DNA of 28,265 nt from Ophiothrix spiculata. Its lineage: Eukaryota > Echinodermata > Ophiuroidea > Amphilepidida > Ophiotrichidae. Positions 10,859 through 21,619 of the stretch are shown here, in pieces. A model generated the notes under the pieces. It worked only from the letters and a program-made list of their open reading frames with translations. It had not been told where the DNA came from and ran no database searches. The stretch lies in the NCBI GenBank assembly GCA_000969725.1, contig JXSR01S027576.1. One strand, given 5' to 3'. The translations under genes were made by a program, and so were the position numbers. Position 1 is the first letter of the stretch, and every line of letters starts with the position of its first letter.

Positions 10859-11473
10859 CACCAAAATGTTACCAAACGTTACAACACAAAACAATACATT
10901 AAAATAAATCCTGGCGATATAATTTTCTGTAATTTTTATGAAATATTTATAAATATGTTACCCATAATCGGTGTAAAGCGCAATAAAAAAGTCGTTGACA
11001 TTTCAGAGAATTTGTACTTTGAAGTCATTTGGAGCAAAAAAACATTTGTGTGCGAGGTCACAAACGTTACCGAACGTTACATGAACTTTACTCAGGATTT
11101 TGGCAATTAATTTAATTTTCAAACATCTACATGTCTTGCCCCACCAGTGCTGTTGATATAGTGTTTATGCTAGGTTCTGTGGCCATTTAAAAGTGAAATT
11201 TTTCAATTTTTCGGTCACAAACGTTACTTTGGAATCACCCAGCATATGTTTTAATTAAGAAATGTCACAAACATTAAAAAAAAGGTATACCAAAATGTCA
11301 CAAACATAACCAAACAAAACAATGCATATTAAAAAATTTTACTGATAGAATACTCTTTATGAAATTATTTGTAAATATGTTACCCATCATCTGTGTAAAG
11401 CGCAATACAAAATTTAAAAAGTGAAATTTTTCACTTTTTTGGTCAATAACTACTTTGGAACGCTCAACTATAA
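10859..11473 (+). repeat. Second diverged duplication rich in 'acaaacgttac' motifs
   Basis: The segment starting ACACCAAAATGTTACCAAAC (10859) recurs as ATACCAAAATGTCACAAAC (11287). Both contain 'aaatatgttacccat.atc.gtgtaaagcgcaata' and both end in 'aaaagtgaaatttttca..ttttt.ggtca' (11191 and 11417). The second copy lacks about 190 bp of the middle. Several ACAAACGTTAC or GAACGTTAC strings lie within. The 92-codon frame at 10832-11110 is embedded in this repeat and has no recognisable domain. Confidence 0.7.
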
Positions 11474-13084
11474 TGTACTACATGAATAACCTACTGGGGC
11501 TCTGTCTTTTTAAAACTTTTCTTGTTTTTGTAAAACTTAGCACCTATATGTTTTGATATGTCACAGGTCAAAAATCTTACCTATCATATTTTCCTGGACA
11601 GAAGCAGGCTATACTTTCGATTCCAGATATACCGGGAATCTTTGAACTGATTATCTTTTCTATTGAATTCTATTTGTAAACTATATTTCTCAAAATAGGC
11701 TCTTCAAAAACTTCGCTATAATTCCCTATGAAATGATACAAAAGCATGTTACTCAATGGACTAAGATCCCTTGATTCAAATCAATGTTTAAAAATTGAGC
11801 TGAAAGCGACACAAAATGATCTTTTCTATAGCATATTTTGAGTTGTCATCTCTTTGTAAGAGCCCTTCCTCCCTGGCTTGCATCCAACAAAGTGAATATT
11901 TTGACCTACTTCCAGTAGCAGCTATAGATAGAAAGTCACAAAGACGCTTGCTCTTGTTCTAGTTCAATTTCTTGGGGCAATTTATATGCTGGGATCTTTA
12001 TTGAATTGCTAAAATTTTGTCATTTTGATTTTAAGTATTTAATTTAAAGAAACAATTTTAAGTGAAAATAGGACTGATTAGCATTTAAATGGATATTTGA
12101 GAATGGACATTTATAACACTATCAAAAATAGCAAAAAATTTATTGATGAGTAGCTTTAAAAGTATTTTTTGATCGGGCTATTATCAAGCTGGCTTCAAGT
12201 TAACCTGAAAAGTTAGGTTAGTTCATGATGTATTGGTGATACTGTACACATAGGCCCAGTTTAGATTTTGACATTTGAAGTTACTTGCACAGATGAACAT
12301 TTTCTTCAAAAATAGCTAAACAACTCGTAATTTTACTTGCACTCAATGGTACACTGGCAAAATTTCACTTGCACTGAGCAAATTCTACTTGCATTTGTGC
12401 AAGTAAAACCCCTTAAAATCGAGCACTGCGATAGGCCTACTGGATATGCCGAGATTATGAATTTCTTTTTTGTATCAGATGTTTAAAACTTAAAAAAAGA
12501 AGATGTTCATGAACCATCATACATTACATGAGATTTTCATCAAAAATAAAGACAAAATCATATACAGATTCAATGGTTTTTGTTCTCAAGTTGAGATTTT
12601 GCCCCAGAAAAAGATAGATAGATCACAAGAAAACTTCACTACTCTTAAAGAGCACTTTGATAGGGGCAGGCGGAGAAGTAGGCAGGTAAAGTTGGCACAC
12701 AGGCACGGTAATATATACTTGAGCATGAATCATTGGCTGCTTGGCTGTCTGCAATCAGGAAATCTCGCCTTCCCCTTTTCACCCCATTTTGGGGGATTAT
12801 GTCGGCCTATTGAAAGACACTTCACTCACAGTTCCGGAGGTCACCTAGGGTTGTCTCTCAAACATGTACTGGAAACCTGTTAAACATAACTGGACTCAAT
12901 GTGCCAGAATGACATATATGAATAGCTGCTTGTTGTATATATTGTATATTTTCTGGATGGACTGTATTTGCAAATGTCACCCGGCAGCTATTACTGATAC
13001 ATTGTTCTTGTATTTTGTTCATAACTTGTCGTTACAAGAAGCATGTGTATTGGTGCGTATGTAGGTGTATGGGCGTGTCTGTCT
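11474..13084. other. Non-coding stretch containing an unassigned 126-codon open frame
   Basis: Around 12285-12410 ACTTGCAC-type strings recur. A plus frame at 12503-12883 (126 codons from ATG) is among the longest in the window, and its second half is less AT-rich than its surroundings. It has no signal peptide, membrane segment or known motif; a basic RGRRRSR patch is the only feature. A splice-donor-like GGCAG|GTAAAG lies near 12684. It could be chance, part of an untranslated exon or a repeat relic. I do not call it a gene. Confidence 0.5.
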
Positions 13085-13190
13085 ATCTGTCTGTCCCCCT
13101 AAGTTTGCCGGGATTTGAACCGGATTACCTAGATACAATGTTGGCACTAACTTGGATCAATATTGTCACTAACTCGGATCAGGTCTAATA
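13085..13190 (-). mobile_element. Probable tRNA-derived SINE relic
   Basis: On the minus strand GGTTCAAATCCC (13110-13121) matches a Pol III B box. An A-box-like TGATCCAAGTTAGTGC lies about 38 bases upstream (13144-13159), close to tRNA spacing. The A-box segment is imperfectly duplicated: 'ttggcactaacttggatca' is followed by 'ttgtcactaactcggatca' at 13141-13182. Beyond the B box lies a 'ctgt/atct' microsatellite. No cloverleaf can be closed, so this is not a tRNA gene. The SINE's limits are not visible. Confidence 0.45.
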
Positions 13191-14548
13191 GCCGTACTTG
13201 TCTCTCTTTTCCTACTCTCCACCCCTGGGCACTAAATGCCTTTGCAAAGTCTTCATGATTGTATATTTAGGTAATGTGCCAATATGGATAAACAGAAAGC
13301 ATATTTTCTAAGCAATGTTTTGCTGAAATCTACACAGTGCTATCATAATCAATAGAGCTTAAAAGGCGTTATTTGCTGAACTATCAAACGAGACGCTTCT
13401 TCTGTCTCCGGAGACAACTTTTGACATTTTCAAAGATGAAATATAAGAATATGAGAAATTTGACAACTTGAAATTGATACTTGAGTTGATATTGATGATA
13501 TACTTTGATAAAAATAAAATTAGCTCTCAGGTCAACAAGAAAAGGAGTGTCCAGTTTCTATCTTGCAAGATATAGATGATATAGTTACTATGACAACCAA
13601 GACAATCTAGTTATTTGTAAATGACGTTAAATGTCTTCTCATTTGTAGAAATCAGGTTGTAATGTCTGATTTCAAAAATGTGTAAATAATTTGCCGCTTC
13701 AATTTGAGTTATAAAACTTGCTTCTTTACTCCATGAGGAGTGATCATGATAATCAGATAATGTCAAACTCAAGTATCCATCAGATTCACACTTAACCTAA
13801 ATCTTAAACGACGATAAGCTTCTTGAATTAAAAATGACAAAAGCATTTGTTAACCAACAAAGTAATTTGTATAAAAATAAGAGAGGTAAATTTCCCAGCT
13901 ACTGAGGCCAGTGACCAACCCATTGATTCAATCATACTTCCCGTTCAGTGTTTTTCCCTGCGTCCTTCCCTGCCCGACTCCCAAATACAATAGCCCCAGA
14001 GCTGAACGCTTTCTATTCACTACAGATCAGTGGATCAGTCACATAGTTTGTGTGCAGTGAGAAATCACCCCTGGGATAAGAAATCGGTGGCAGTAGGCGT
14101 GGGTTTTATAACAAAATCAACCGGCCTGTTTGAGATGGCGGAACAAAGGAGACGCTACTCGAGACCTGTTGTCATAGATTTTCTCACACAGATCGGATGG
14201 ATGAATTAATATGATGTACAAAGATGATTAATAGTTTTCAAGTCGATAGAAATGAAAACATGGCATTCAATTTTTTGGTTTCAAGTGATTGGAGTCAGTG
14301 CTCAACATGTGTCTGAAGACGTTATGACTTGTGTGCACAGATTCTTTTGGATGGTATGTGGTGTCCTTAATTGTTGGGAGATGAGGAGAGAGGATGCTTA
14401 GATGTCATCCCAAGTGTCATCCTCTAATGCTCTACTTAATTAGCCATATCCCCATGATTCTGTTCATTCACTATATGAAGAGTATTTTTTAAATGAATCT
14501 AACCATGTTTTTACAATTACATATTGTAATAAATTATGTGACATTTTT
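13191..14548. other. Non-coding stretch with a less AT-rich island
   Basis: Around 13890-14210 the sequence is visibly less AT-rich than its flanks. There, 14135-14209 encodes a 24-residue open frame (MAEQRRRYSRPVVIDFLTQI.. then stop) with G at -3 and G at +4 around the ATG. The same frame is open, without another ATG, back to the TGA at 14003-14005. It could be a first-exon or promoter-proximal region, a conserved non-coding element, or chance. No splice donor was identified that would extend it. Confidence 0.4.
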
Positions 14549-15183
14549 TTTTTTTTGTAATCTGAATTTTAATTTTTGAACATGCAAATAATGAATTGAA
14601 TTGTGTTGAAATGACAAAAGGAAATTTATTTAATGAAAGAGAAGTAACATTGGACTTTGTTATCAATTGTAATGATACACCAAGAATAATATTAGTGCTG
14701 ACACACTCAATACTTAAGAAATTATGTACAATGCTTATGATCAATTGATGCATTTCTCAATGTTGAGAGAATTTTTATTGATTATCATTCATATCTGTAA
14801 GGGTGAAGAACTCTCTGACAGCATTGCAATTGCATTTTTTTGAAATGTATATTTTTAAGAAAAAGGGATGTTCACTGGAAATACACTCTGTTAGAGATGC
14901 ACTATCTTGCTTGCTCAAAGTTTCAATCAACCTCAGTTTTTAGGTTTGATAGTAACAAAAAAATTTTTTAGAATAAGCCTGAACATGCTGTATAAAAGCA
15001 AAAGATATTAACAATCATAACACCATCACTCATAAGATATCCCATATTTTCAAATCTAGCCATAATATTACCAGCTAAACATCCCAATTTGCCTTTTTTC
15101 GTCTTTGTTAGTTAGCTCACCACCATGAAATGATTTAGCACTCGGGGCATTGTGCGAGTCTAATAGCTGTGAACAAGGCAATC
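14549..15183 (+). repeat. Duplicated segment, copy 1, ending at the gap
   Basis: It begins at a poly-T run followed by TGTAATCTGAATTTTAATTT and ends in GAACAAGGCAATC immediately before the gap. The same sequence in the same order follows the gap at 15234-15847. Copy 1 has about 25 extra bases (around 14693-14717) plus scattered substitutions. Open frames on the minus strand here, including one that spans the gap, are artefacts of the repeat and the N run. Confidence 0.9.
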
Positions 15184-15233
15184 NNNNNNNNNNNNNNNNN
15201 NNNNNNNNNNNNNNNNNNNNNNNNNNNNNNNNN
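15184..15233. other. Assembly gap (50 N)
   Basis: Exactly 50 N bases. The left side ends in ..GGCAATC and the right side begins with poly-T. Both edges coincide with the ends of the duplicated segment, which suggests a scaffold join of placeholder length rather than measured missing sequence. Confidence 0.99.
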
Positions 15234-15847
15234 TTTTTTTTTTTTGTAATCTGAATTTTAATTTTTGAACATGCAAATAATGAATTGAATTGTTTTGAAA
15301 TGACAGAAGGAAATTTATTTAGTGAAAGAGAAGAAATGTTGGATGTTGTTGTCAATTATTGTAATGATACTCGTAGAATAATAATTATGAAATTATGCAC
15401 AATGCTTACGATCAAGTGATGCTTCTCTCTATGTTGAGAGAACATTCAGTGATTTATCATTCATATCTGTAAGGGTGAAGAACTCTCTGACAGCATTGCA
15501 ATTGCATTTTTTGAGGAAAGTGGATGTTCACTGTATGGAAATATATACACTCTGTAAGAGATGCACTATCTTGCCAGCTCAAAGTTTCAATTAAACTCAG
15601 TTTTTAGGTTTGATATGGTTATAAAAATTTGTTAGAATAAGCTTGAAAATGCTATATAAATGTAAAGGATATGAACAATCATAACACCATCACTCATAAG
15701 ATATCCCGTATTTTCAAATCTAGCCATAATATTACCAGCTAAACATCCCAAATTGCCTTTTTTCGTCTTTGTTAGTTAGCTCACCACCATGAAATGATTT
15801 AGCACTCGGGGCATTGTGCGAGTCTAATAGCTGTGAACAAGGCAATC
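15234..15847 (+). repeat. Duplicated segment, copy 2, starting at the gap
   Basis: This matches copy 1 with an offset of 689 at the start and 664 at the end. It ends in GAACAAGGCAATC and continues into AATTGAAGCCTG, the sequence that would naturally follow copy 1. The simplest reading is that the two copies are the overlapping ends of two contigs, or two haplotypes, laid end to end. A real tandem duplication is the alternative. Confidence 0.9.
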
Positions 15848-15957
15848 AATTGAAGCCTGAATTGAGGGAGCATCTCACCACGCCACCATTGTGTTTCACT
15901 TGTATTGCTTACTCGGCGTTTGTTTCTAGGTGATTGCTATGCTGCAAGTGCTATGCT

Positions 15958-16310
15958 GGGGGAGGGGGGTCACTCAAGTTTGGTTTGGGTAGGGATGTGC
16001 CTTTAGGAAATGTGAAAAAAAACACCCATCCAAATACCGCATCCATTTACCAAATCTACCAAATGTAAGTCAAATTTATCCAAAAATCAAATTTTTCGCC
16101 AGAATTTTGGTATTACATGTACACCATAGGACCTAAATATTGTAGTTTTTTTGTTTGTGCCATTTTTGAACATTTTTGAAAAGAAAACTGATCGAAATAC
16201 CAAATTTTCAAAGAAAAAGGACCAATTGAAATACCAGAAAGCCTGATTTTGTTACCCAGATTTGCAGCAAGACCCTGGATTCACTTTCGTACTGAGTGCG
16301 GCCCCTTCTC
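15958..16310 (+). repeat. Dispersed repeat beginning GGGGGAGGGGGGTCACTCAA
   Basis: A G-rich start leads into 'gtttgggtagggatgtgcc', also found near 9002, then into an AT-rich body with repeated 'gaaatacca' strings (16194 and 16229). A loosely inverted partner of the start may lie near 16290-16315 (ACTGAGTGCGGCCCC), but the match is too weak to fix an end. No coding content was seen. Confidence 0.4.
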
Positions 16311-17100
16311 TGTGCTTCTATGTGCATCTGGGGGCTGTCTTATTCATAAGAATTGATAAAGCGAGTTTTTTTTGTTTGCAATGTTGTAAACATACAAAGA
16401 AAATTTGTTTTTCAGATAATTTTATACAACTATACTTGAGTAAATTTATCACATCACCAACAAAAAAAGTGGCGCTTTTGTGCCACTTGTGCATTTTGAA
16501 GGTCAACCATTTTGTTGAACTTGACTTTTAAAACATTAAATATCATTAGCAGTAGTAAATTGTTTTTGTTACAAGTAAATGAACAATAAACATGAACCTA
16601 TGCTTTGTGTTTATGACCAAAAAGTGAGCTATACTGAATATGCACTTTCTTCGTAAATGAATGGAAATACTTTTCATTATTTGGTGAAAAGAAGGTTTTG
16701 TGCATTTGATGTTTCCAGGTCCTATATATTTTATTTTATCGGCTCATTTTTCATGTTACATTAAGTGTGTAAATTGTGTAGCTATCTGTTCTTGTCAGGG
16801 TTGTTTTGTAAATATCAAATACCAGATGATAGTTATTTTAACACCAAAAAAGTGATGATTTATTGTGAAAAATAGACCTGGTAACATTGATTTTCAACAC
16901 TATTGAATGAAATTTCAATCAGTTGAAGTGATTTTTTGAAAAAGAAGGTATTGTTTTTTCCACTTTCCAAGGTCTTTGATGGCACAAAAGGAACATTTTA
17001 TCCTGAAAATTTGTGATTTATGACTGTGCAATGGCTGAGAAATCTCAAATCTGGCAGTATTTTGTTTCAAACTTAACAGGGTTGGGTGTAAATGATAGAG
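16311..17100. other. AT-rich non-coding stretch
   Basis: No gene or repeat is recognised. The overlapping open frames at 16262-16531 (plus) and 16318-16506 (minus) lie opposite one another without motifs. Confidence 0.55.
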
Positions 17101-17212
17101 GGATACTTTTCACGGGCCTTTTCCCCTACAGTCTGCTGGGATCTAATCGGGTTACTCATTAGTCCATCTAGATGGTCCTCGCAAGCTTGAAGCGTGAGGT
17201 CCATCAACTTAC
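17101..17212 (-). mobile_element. SINE-like arm, inverted relative to 17.93-18.06 kb
   Basis: Read on the minus strand, GTAAGTTGATGG (17201-17212) leads through 'cttgcgaggaccatctagatggact' to a degenerate B-box-like CCCGATTAGATCCCAG and GAAAAGTATCCCTC. The order parallels the plus-strand copy at 17931-18060. The 'cactcgcttgcttgcgaggtcc' segment of that copy resembles tRNA-derived SINE heads. Which class this belongs to, and its ends, are not settled. Confidence 0.4.
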
Positions 17213-17371
17213 AACAAATCCTGTCTTGGAAATCCAAGGCAAGTAAAATATCATCCCACCCACCCTCTTACTCAAGGGACAGTTCATGATAGCCAAAATC
17301 TTCCCGTTTCTTCTATTATTCAAATCTGAGTCAAATATAACTATCTATTACACAATACTTCTGTTTGTTTA

Positions 17372-17869
17372 GGGATGCACCATTTGACTTTCAGGGGGGG
17401 CTGGCAAAATGGGTCGAGGCAACTTTTTTTTTTTTTTAGTTGGCCTCTGGTCAATTTTTTTATTTTTTTTTACTTCGCGAGCCAAGGTTTTTTTTTTTGT
17501 TGTTGTTGTTTTTTTACTTTTCGTACATTATGGAGACATATCTGGTGCACAACTTGTAGGGGATTTAGGGGCTAAGCTCCCGAAAAAACAAGCAAATTGA
17601 AGTAATTACAGACATTTTTGAAACTTAATTAAGGGGTCCAGGGGCGAAGCCCCGAAAAATTTGGCTATTTTTGGCGGTTTTTGACGTATTTCAATGCATT
17701 CTGAGCAATACTTCCGGGCAAAGTTTTCTTTCTTATTTTTCATTTAGTGAGGCAAGTTTTTTTTGTTCACATGTGAGGCAAGTTATTTTTTTTTGCTCAC
17801 ATGGCGAAGCAACTTTTTTTTTTTAGAAAAACTTCCAGCTCCCCCCCTGAGAGTCTAATGGTGCGCCCC
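17372..17869. mobile_element. PIF/Harbinger-type MITE, 498 bp, TTA target duplication
   Basis: Left terminus GGGATGCACCATTTGACTTT (from 17372) and right terminus ending AATGGTGCGCCCC (to 17869) form imperfect inverted repeats of about 33-35 bp, both containing a G7/C7 run and GCTGG/CCAGC. TTA flanks both sides (17369-17371 and 17870-17872), the 3-bp TWA duplication of PIF/Harbinger elements. The interior has long T runs, a (TTG)n patch and two related blocks, AGGGGCTAAGCTCCCGAAAA and AGGGGCGAAGCCCCGAAAA (near 17568 and 17640). No transposase is encoded, so the element is non-autonomous. The short T-rich open frames here (Phe-rich) are not genes. Confidence 0.75.
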
Positions 17870-17930
17870 TTAGCCAGCATTGACTGGTCATCAATTTTCT
17901 ATAAGAGAAACCCAGCAGGGGGTTTGGTGT

Positions 17931-18060
17931 GTAAGTTGATGGATCTTGCGGTTATGGCACTCGCTTGCTTGCGAGGTCCACCTAGATGGACTAGGTACTC
18001 TTTGGAGTTCATAAGATATGAAAAGTACTCTAGGGGCTCAGTCTCGCTTTTTGAGCAGGT
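17931..18060 (+). mobile_element. SINE-like element, partner of 17.10-17.21 kb
   Basis: GTAAGTTGATGGATCTTGCG starts at 17931 and is followed by GGTTATGGCACTCGC, an A-box-like tRNA D-arm segment, then 'ttgcttgcgaggtccacctagatggact' and 'gaaaagtactctagggg'. It aligns inverted with 17101-17212, and the pair brackets the Harbinger-type MITE. A 132-codon plus frame (17801-18199) runs across the MITE end and this element; it mixes two repeats and is not a gene. Confidence 0.4.
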
Positions 18061-18904
18061 AAGTAGGCCTAGACCAATAGGCCTATATACAAGGTCTAAA
18101 ACCAATGTTTCTCAGAATAGTAGTAGATTCTTGGGAAATACCAAAAATAAAATTTGTTTCATTCCAACAAATACACAAGTAGGCCTACAAATTGGTTAGT
18201 TGGGTAGTGTCCCCTGCATTAAAACAAGGTTTTGTTAGAAAAATATCAGCAAAAAGTTGAAATCATCTCAGCTTTTAAATAGCTTTGATGATCATCTACA
18301 CATAAAAACGCAACTCTCGCAGAAGGTCCCTGCCCTTTGAAAACCTATGTTGACATAAATGACAGATCTTTCTATATCTTCCCTGATCATAATGAAATAA
18401 CATAATATATCAGTTGTACAGTCACACTTTAAGCTAACATTACACCAATCGCACCCACACATAAGCCAGACTCAACTCAACGCTTGTCTACAGTTCAAAA
18501 GGTCAACTCAATTACACCTTATTTTATTGCCAATTTTTCGCTGATCGCTTTATTTGTTATTCAAAATTCCTGACTCTTGTTCTGACATTCATAACAGTGG
18601 GCGGTGCAATACGGTGGATATGAAAATAAAGGTGTACTTGAAAATATCTCTGGTAATCAGCTTGTTTGAGTTGTGTATGTTAAAACCGCAGATTTTGTCA
18701 ATGTTCAAAGTTCAGGAAAATGGGCACTTGAAGTTGTCTTGTTGTGGATGCTGACTCATTTGATCATAGAAAGTAGTTACAAAACAATTTAGGGGAAAAT
18801 CTATTTATATACCAGACATTTGTGATATATAAAGGGGCACTGATGTTAAAATTTTGTCACCTTATGTCAACTTAATCTTCGATTAGAACTGGGAACTTAA
18901 AAAA
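18061..18904. other. Non-coding stretch, no gene seen
   Basis: Three TAGGCCTA palindromes occur close together (18064-18071, 18078-18085 and 18180-18187). The 66-codon frame at 18554-18754 has no recognisable motif. Confidence 0.55.
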
Positions 18905-19130
18905 CGATAGACTCACTAGGTATACTCTGTATGCAGTGCCCCAAGAAGGAGCATTCGCACCGGGGACCAACGGCTTTACGTGACTTCCGAACCACGGAGC
19001 AATTACTAATTAGTTCTTGCCCAAGGAAACAAAGAGACATAGTCCGACCGGCAGTGCCCCCACAGGGGCTTGAACCCACAACCTCTGTATTACGAGCCCT
19101 GTGTTCTAACCGCTCCGCCATGCTCCCCTC
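18905..19130 (-). mobile_element. tRNA-derived SINE, minus strand
   Basis: On the minus strand TGGCGGAGCGGTTA (19107-19120) matches the Pol III A box and GGTTCAAGCCCC (19065-19076) the B box, at tRNA-like spacing, starting near GGGGAGCA (19121-19128). The body continues to TTCGGAAGTCACGTAAAGCC, a string I associate with conserved 3' parts of SINEs in marine deuterostomes (from memory, unchecked), then to CTGCATACAGAGTATACC near 18920. The anticodon and T arms do not close into a cloverleaf, so this is not a functional tRNA. Overlapping open frames on both strands (18897-19139 and 18931-19224) are SINE translations. No clean target-site duplication was found. Confidence 0.75.
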
Positions 19131-21436
19131 TATCACCATCCTAGCCCAATCCTCTTCTAACTATATTCCTTCCCTCAGAGTCTTTACAACAGGGGTGCAG
19201 TGTAACATCATATCAAAATTTTGAATGCTAAGATTGGACTCAAGCTCACCACAGCACGTCAATATTGGACCCTAAATGATGACATTGTATGGCTAAAGAT
19301 GATGCAAATCACACCCAAAATGACGTATTAACACCATGCCATTGTAAATACAGTATAATAAACAAATTAAACAAAGTGAAAATGCAATATGTTCTTTTTG
19401 GATACTTTACCTTGCAAGATTCAATGCTCTCCTTTCCAACTGTATCTAACTTTATCAAACATATTTACATACATCTTTCTAGCATGGGAGTGAACTGAAA
19501 TGAAATTGGATGTTAAATTTTAAAAGAATAAATATCTTCAAATGATGTGTTTTCATATTTGCACATTTTGCAATTTTTTGTGCGACAGAAGTGTTAGAAT
19601 GATCAGCTGGCTTCAGTGACTCAACTTTTAACATGTTTTTAAATGTAAAGTGTTTCAGTCTGGATCAAATGTGTTGAGCAAAGAAAATCAATGTGGGTAA
19701 TGAAACAATATTGTAGAAAACATGAAATAGAACTAAAATTGAATTTGAGGTTTAAACAACAGATGTATCTTTATTGGTTATCGGTATTACGGTGTATTGG
19801 CGGTATCGAAGTGATTTATGCCAAGTGTTTGCAAACAATGGCCCAATTAGAGTTGGATCACTGAATCCTGCACAAATATATTCAAAGAGTGTTAATGTCA
19901 TATTTGGTATAAAAGATCAGAGTAAATAACTTCATTTTTCAAGTGAAACTTCCTGTCTTTGACAAAAGAACAAATCGAAAAATAAAAACTGATATTTTCT
20001 TGTGTATTTTGTTTATGGCTTAATGTCAGTGGTAGGTAAGCTGTATCTACTCAGGTTTATTGGTGAAGCATAGCAGATACACTAAAATTGACCCCCGTGC
20101 GACAGGTGGGGTGTTCTTCAAAACTGCAATTTGGTTAAAAACACACAAACATATATAGTCTATCTTGAAAGACGTAGCTCTCTACTGATTCAACTTAAAA
20201 GACTTTTGCACCTCATTTGTTTGAAATAACAGCGCAACTACCGGTAATCGCTTTATCTTCCTCTAATTAATTGACCATGCATAATGCATGCATCAACATA
20301 GGGAGTGTCCCTCCCCTTGGTCCATGTACTTAAAATGAAATCAAGTGTAAAATAATGTTGACATTCATGCTCAAAATGTGACTGTTTTGACGTTTTTATT
20401 GGTCGTTTGTTTGTTTGTTTGTATTCAATGTACCTACCTACACAATTTCTGAGATGATGTGTTTTATGGTTTCCTGTGAAATATATCCTTATTATGTATC
20501 TAATGTGGAAGTCGTAGGATCAAAGAAAACCTTTGTTTCTTTGTAATTTTATAAGCGATACCCTGATCATGATAAAAACAATAGCTGAACATGTCGTATT
20601 TACTAGAAGTAGAACATCTAAGTAGCTAGGATTGAAATCTCAAAGAATGGGACAAAATATGTTGCACATATTTTTTGGCAAAAACTTGTTTCTTCTGGTT
20701 GTCGTAAGGGCAAAACTGCATGTTGCTGATATAATCGATAATGATAAAATATTGTCACATGGCAAGATTTTTCAAGTAGAAATGAATGTAACGACTTGCA
20801 AACGAGATACAAAGCTACAAAAGTGAAATGAAATAGCGTCAAAGCTACAAAACTACAAAGCTACAATGAGTATAAAAGCAGCATCAGTCTTTTGTCAAGA
20901 GGATGTTCTTTGTACTGTCCCTTGATCATGCATACAATAGCTGAACTTCAATGTTGTACTGGAATAAGTTGTATACATTTCCTTAAATGTACATCATGTT
21001 TACAAACATGTCTTGAGTGATTTTAGCTGATATGTAGTGCAGCTGTGCCTTGTGACATAGCTAATTAAAATATTGTATATCTGAGAAATTTAAATTATTC
21101 CAAAAAAAAAAAAGAATCATTATGACAGTTTAGTCTTTACCTGTTGCCTTTATTTACTCCTGAGGTTAATATGGCAGAATAATCAAATTCTTACCAAAGG
21201 CTTTTGAGATATCTTTGATTTTTATGAATATCTATTTACTTATAAATTGAAAGTAGTAAATAATAAACACACAGAGTAAAAATGTAGCAGATTTTCCTTT
21301 TGTCTTGTAATATTCCAGTTTGATCAACAATCCTACAATCTTGGCATACATCCTCATTTAGATACTCAGTGTAGATGAAAGTTTCTTCTAAAGATGGCAG
21401 CTAATGAGAGTTTAGACTAGATAATGTGCTTGTTAG
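19131..21436. other. Long AT-rich non-coding stretch with minor repeats
   Basis: No gene is seen. Items of note are (GTTT)n at 20405-20422, a cluster of CAAAGCTACAAA strings at about 20810-20865, and CATGCATAATGCATGCAT near 20277-20294. The opposed open frames at 20618-20842 and 20632-20826 lack motifs. The sequence around 20230-20300 (ACCGGTAATC.. to ATGCAT repeats) is higher in complexity but unassigned. Confidence 0.5.
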
Positions 21437-21619
21437 TTTTTCCCCGTTCCCCGGGGACATGTAAGGGCTTTTGGCGGAGGTTCTAGATGGGGGTATCTAG
21501 TAGTATTTGGGCGTGACATGGATGTTGATTTGGCACTTAAATATGCCATGACCTACAAGGAAGTTGACAGAAAATGGCAGGGAACCTTGGGAACAGAGAA
21601 ACACTTGACAAGTGCATGA
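21437..21619 (+). CDS. Candidate coding-like frame, unknown product
   Basis: A frame without internal stops runs 60 codons from after TAG (21434-21436) to TGA (21617-21619). It lies in a locally GC-richer patch and contains ATG at 21514, near GRDMDVDLALKYAMTYKEVD. It reads like globular protein (mixed charged and hydrophobic residues). TTGTTAG just before it could serve as a 3' splice site. A second plus frame (21612-21794) follows. It includes an acceptor-like TTTTGCTTTCAG (ending 21669) and a donor-like CAA|GTAAAT (21774-21782). I do not recognise a family. It could be an exon, a pseudogene fragment or chance; no transcript evidence is available. Confidence 0.25.
   Translation, partial: FFPVPRGHVRAFGGGSRWGYLVVFGRDMDVDLALKYAMTYKEVDRKWQGTLGTEKHLTSA

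Noticed and set aside
12503..12883. 126-codon plus-strand open frame as a gene
   Set aside because: No recognisable domain, signal or splice framework. An ORF of this length is near what a 28-kb window can give by chance, so it is mentioned only within the region entry.
15068..15355. Minus-strand open frame across the N run
   Set aside because: It spans the assembly gap and two copies of a duplicated sequence, so it has no meaning as a protein.
17801..18199. 132-codon open frame, the longest in the window
   Set aside because: It starts inside the Harbinger-type MITE and runs through a SINE-like element, so it is a composite of two repeats.
19050..19128. Functional tRNA gene
   Set aside because: The A and B boxes are good, but the anticodon and T arms do not pair properly and the unit continues into a SINE body.
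18897..19224. Open frames on both strands with MAERLEHRARNTEVVGSSPCG-like translation
   Set aside because: These are translations of the SINE's tRNA-like head.
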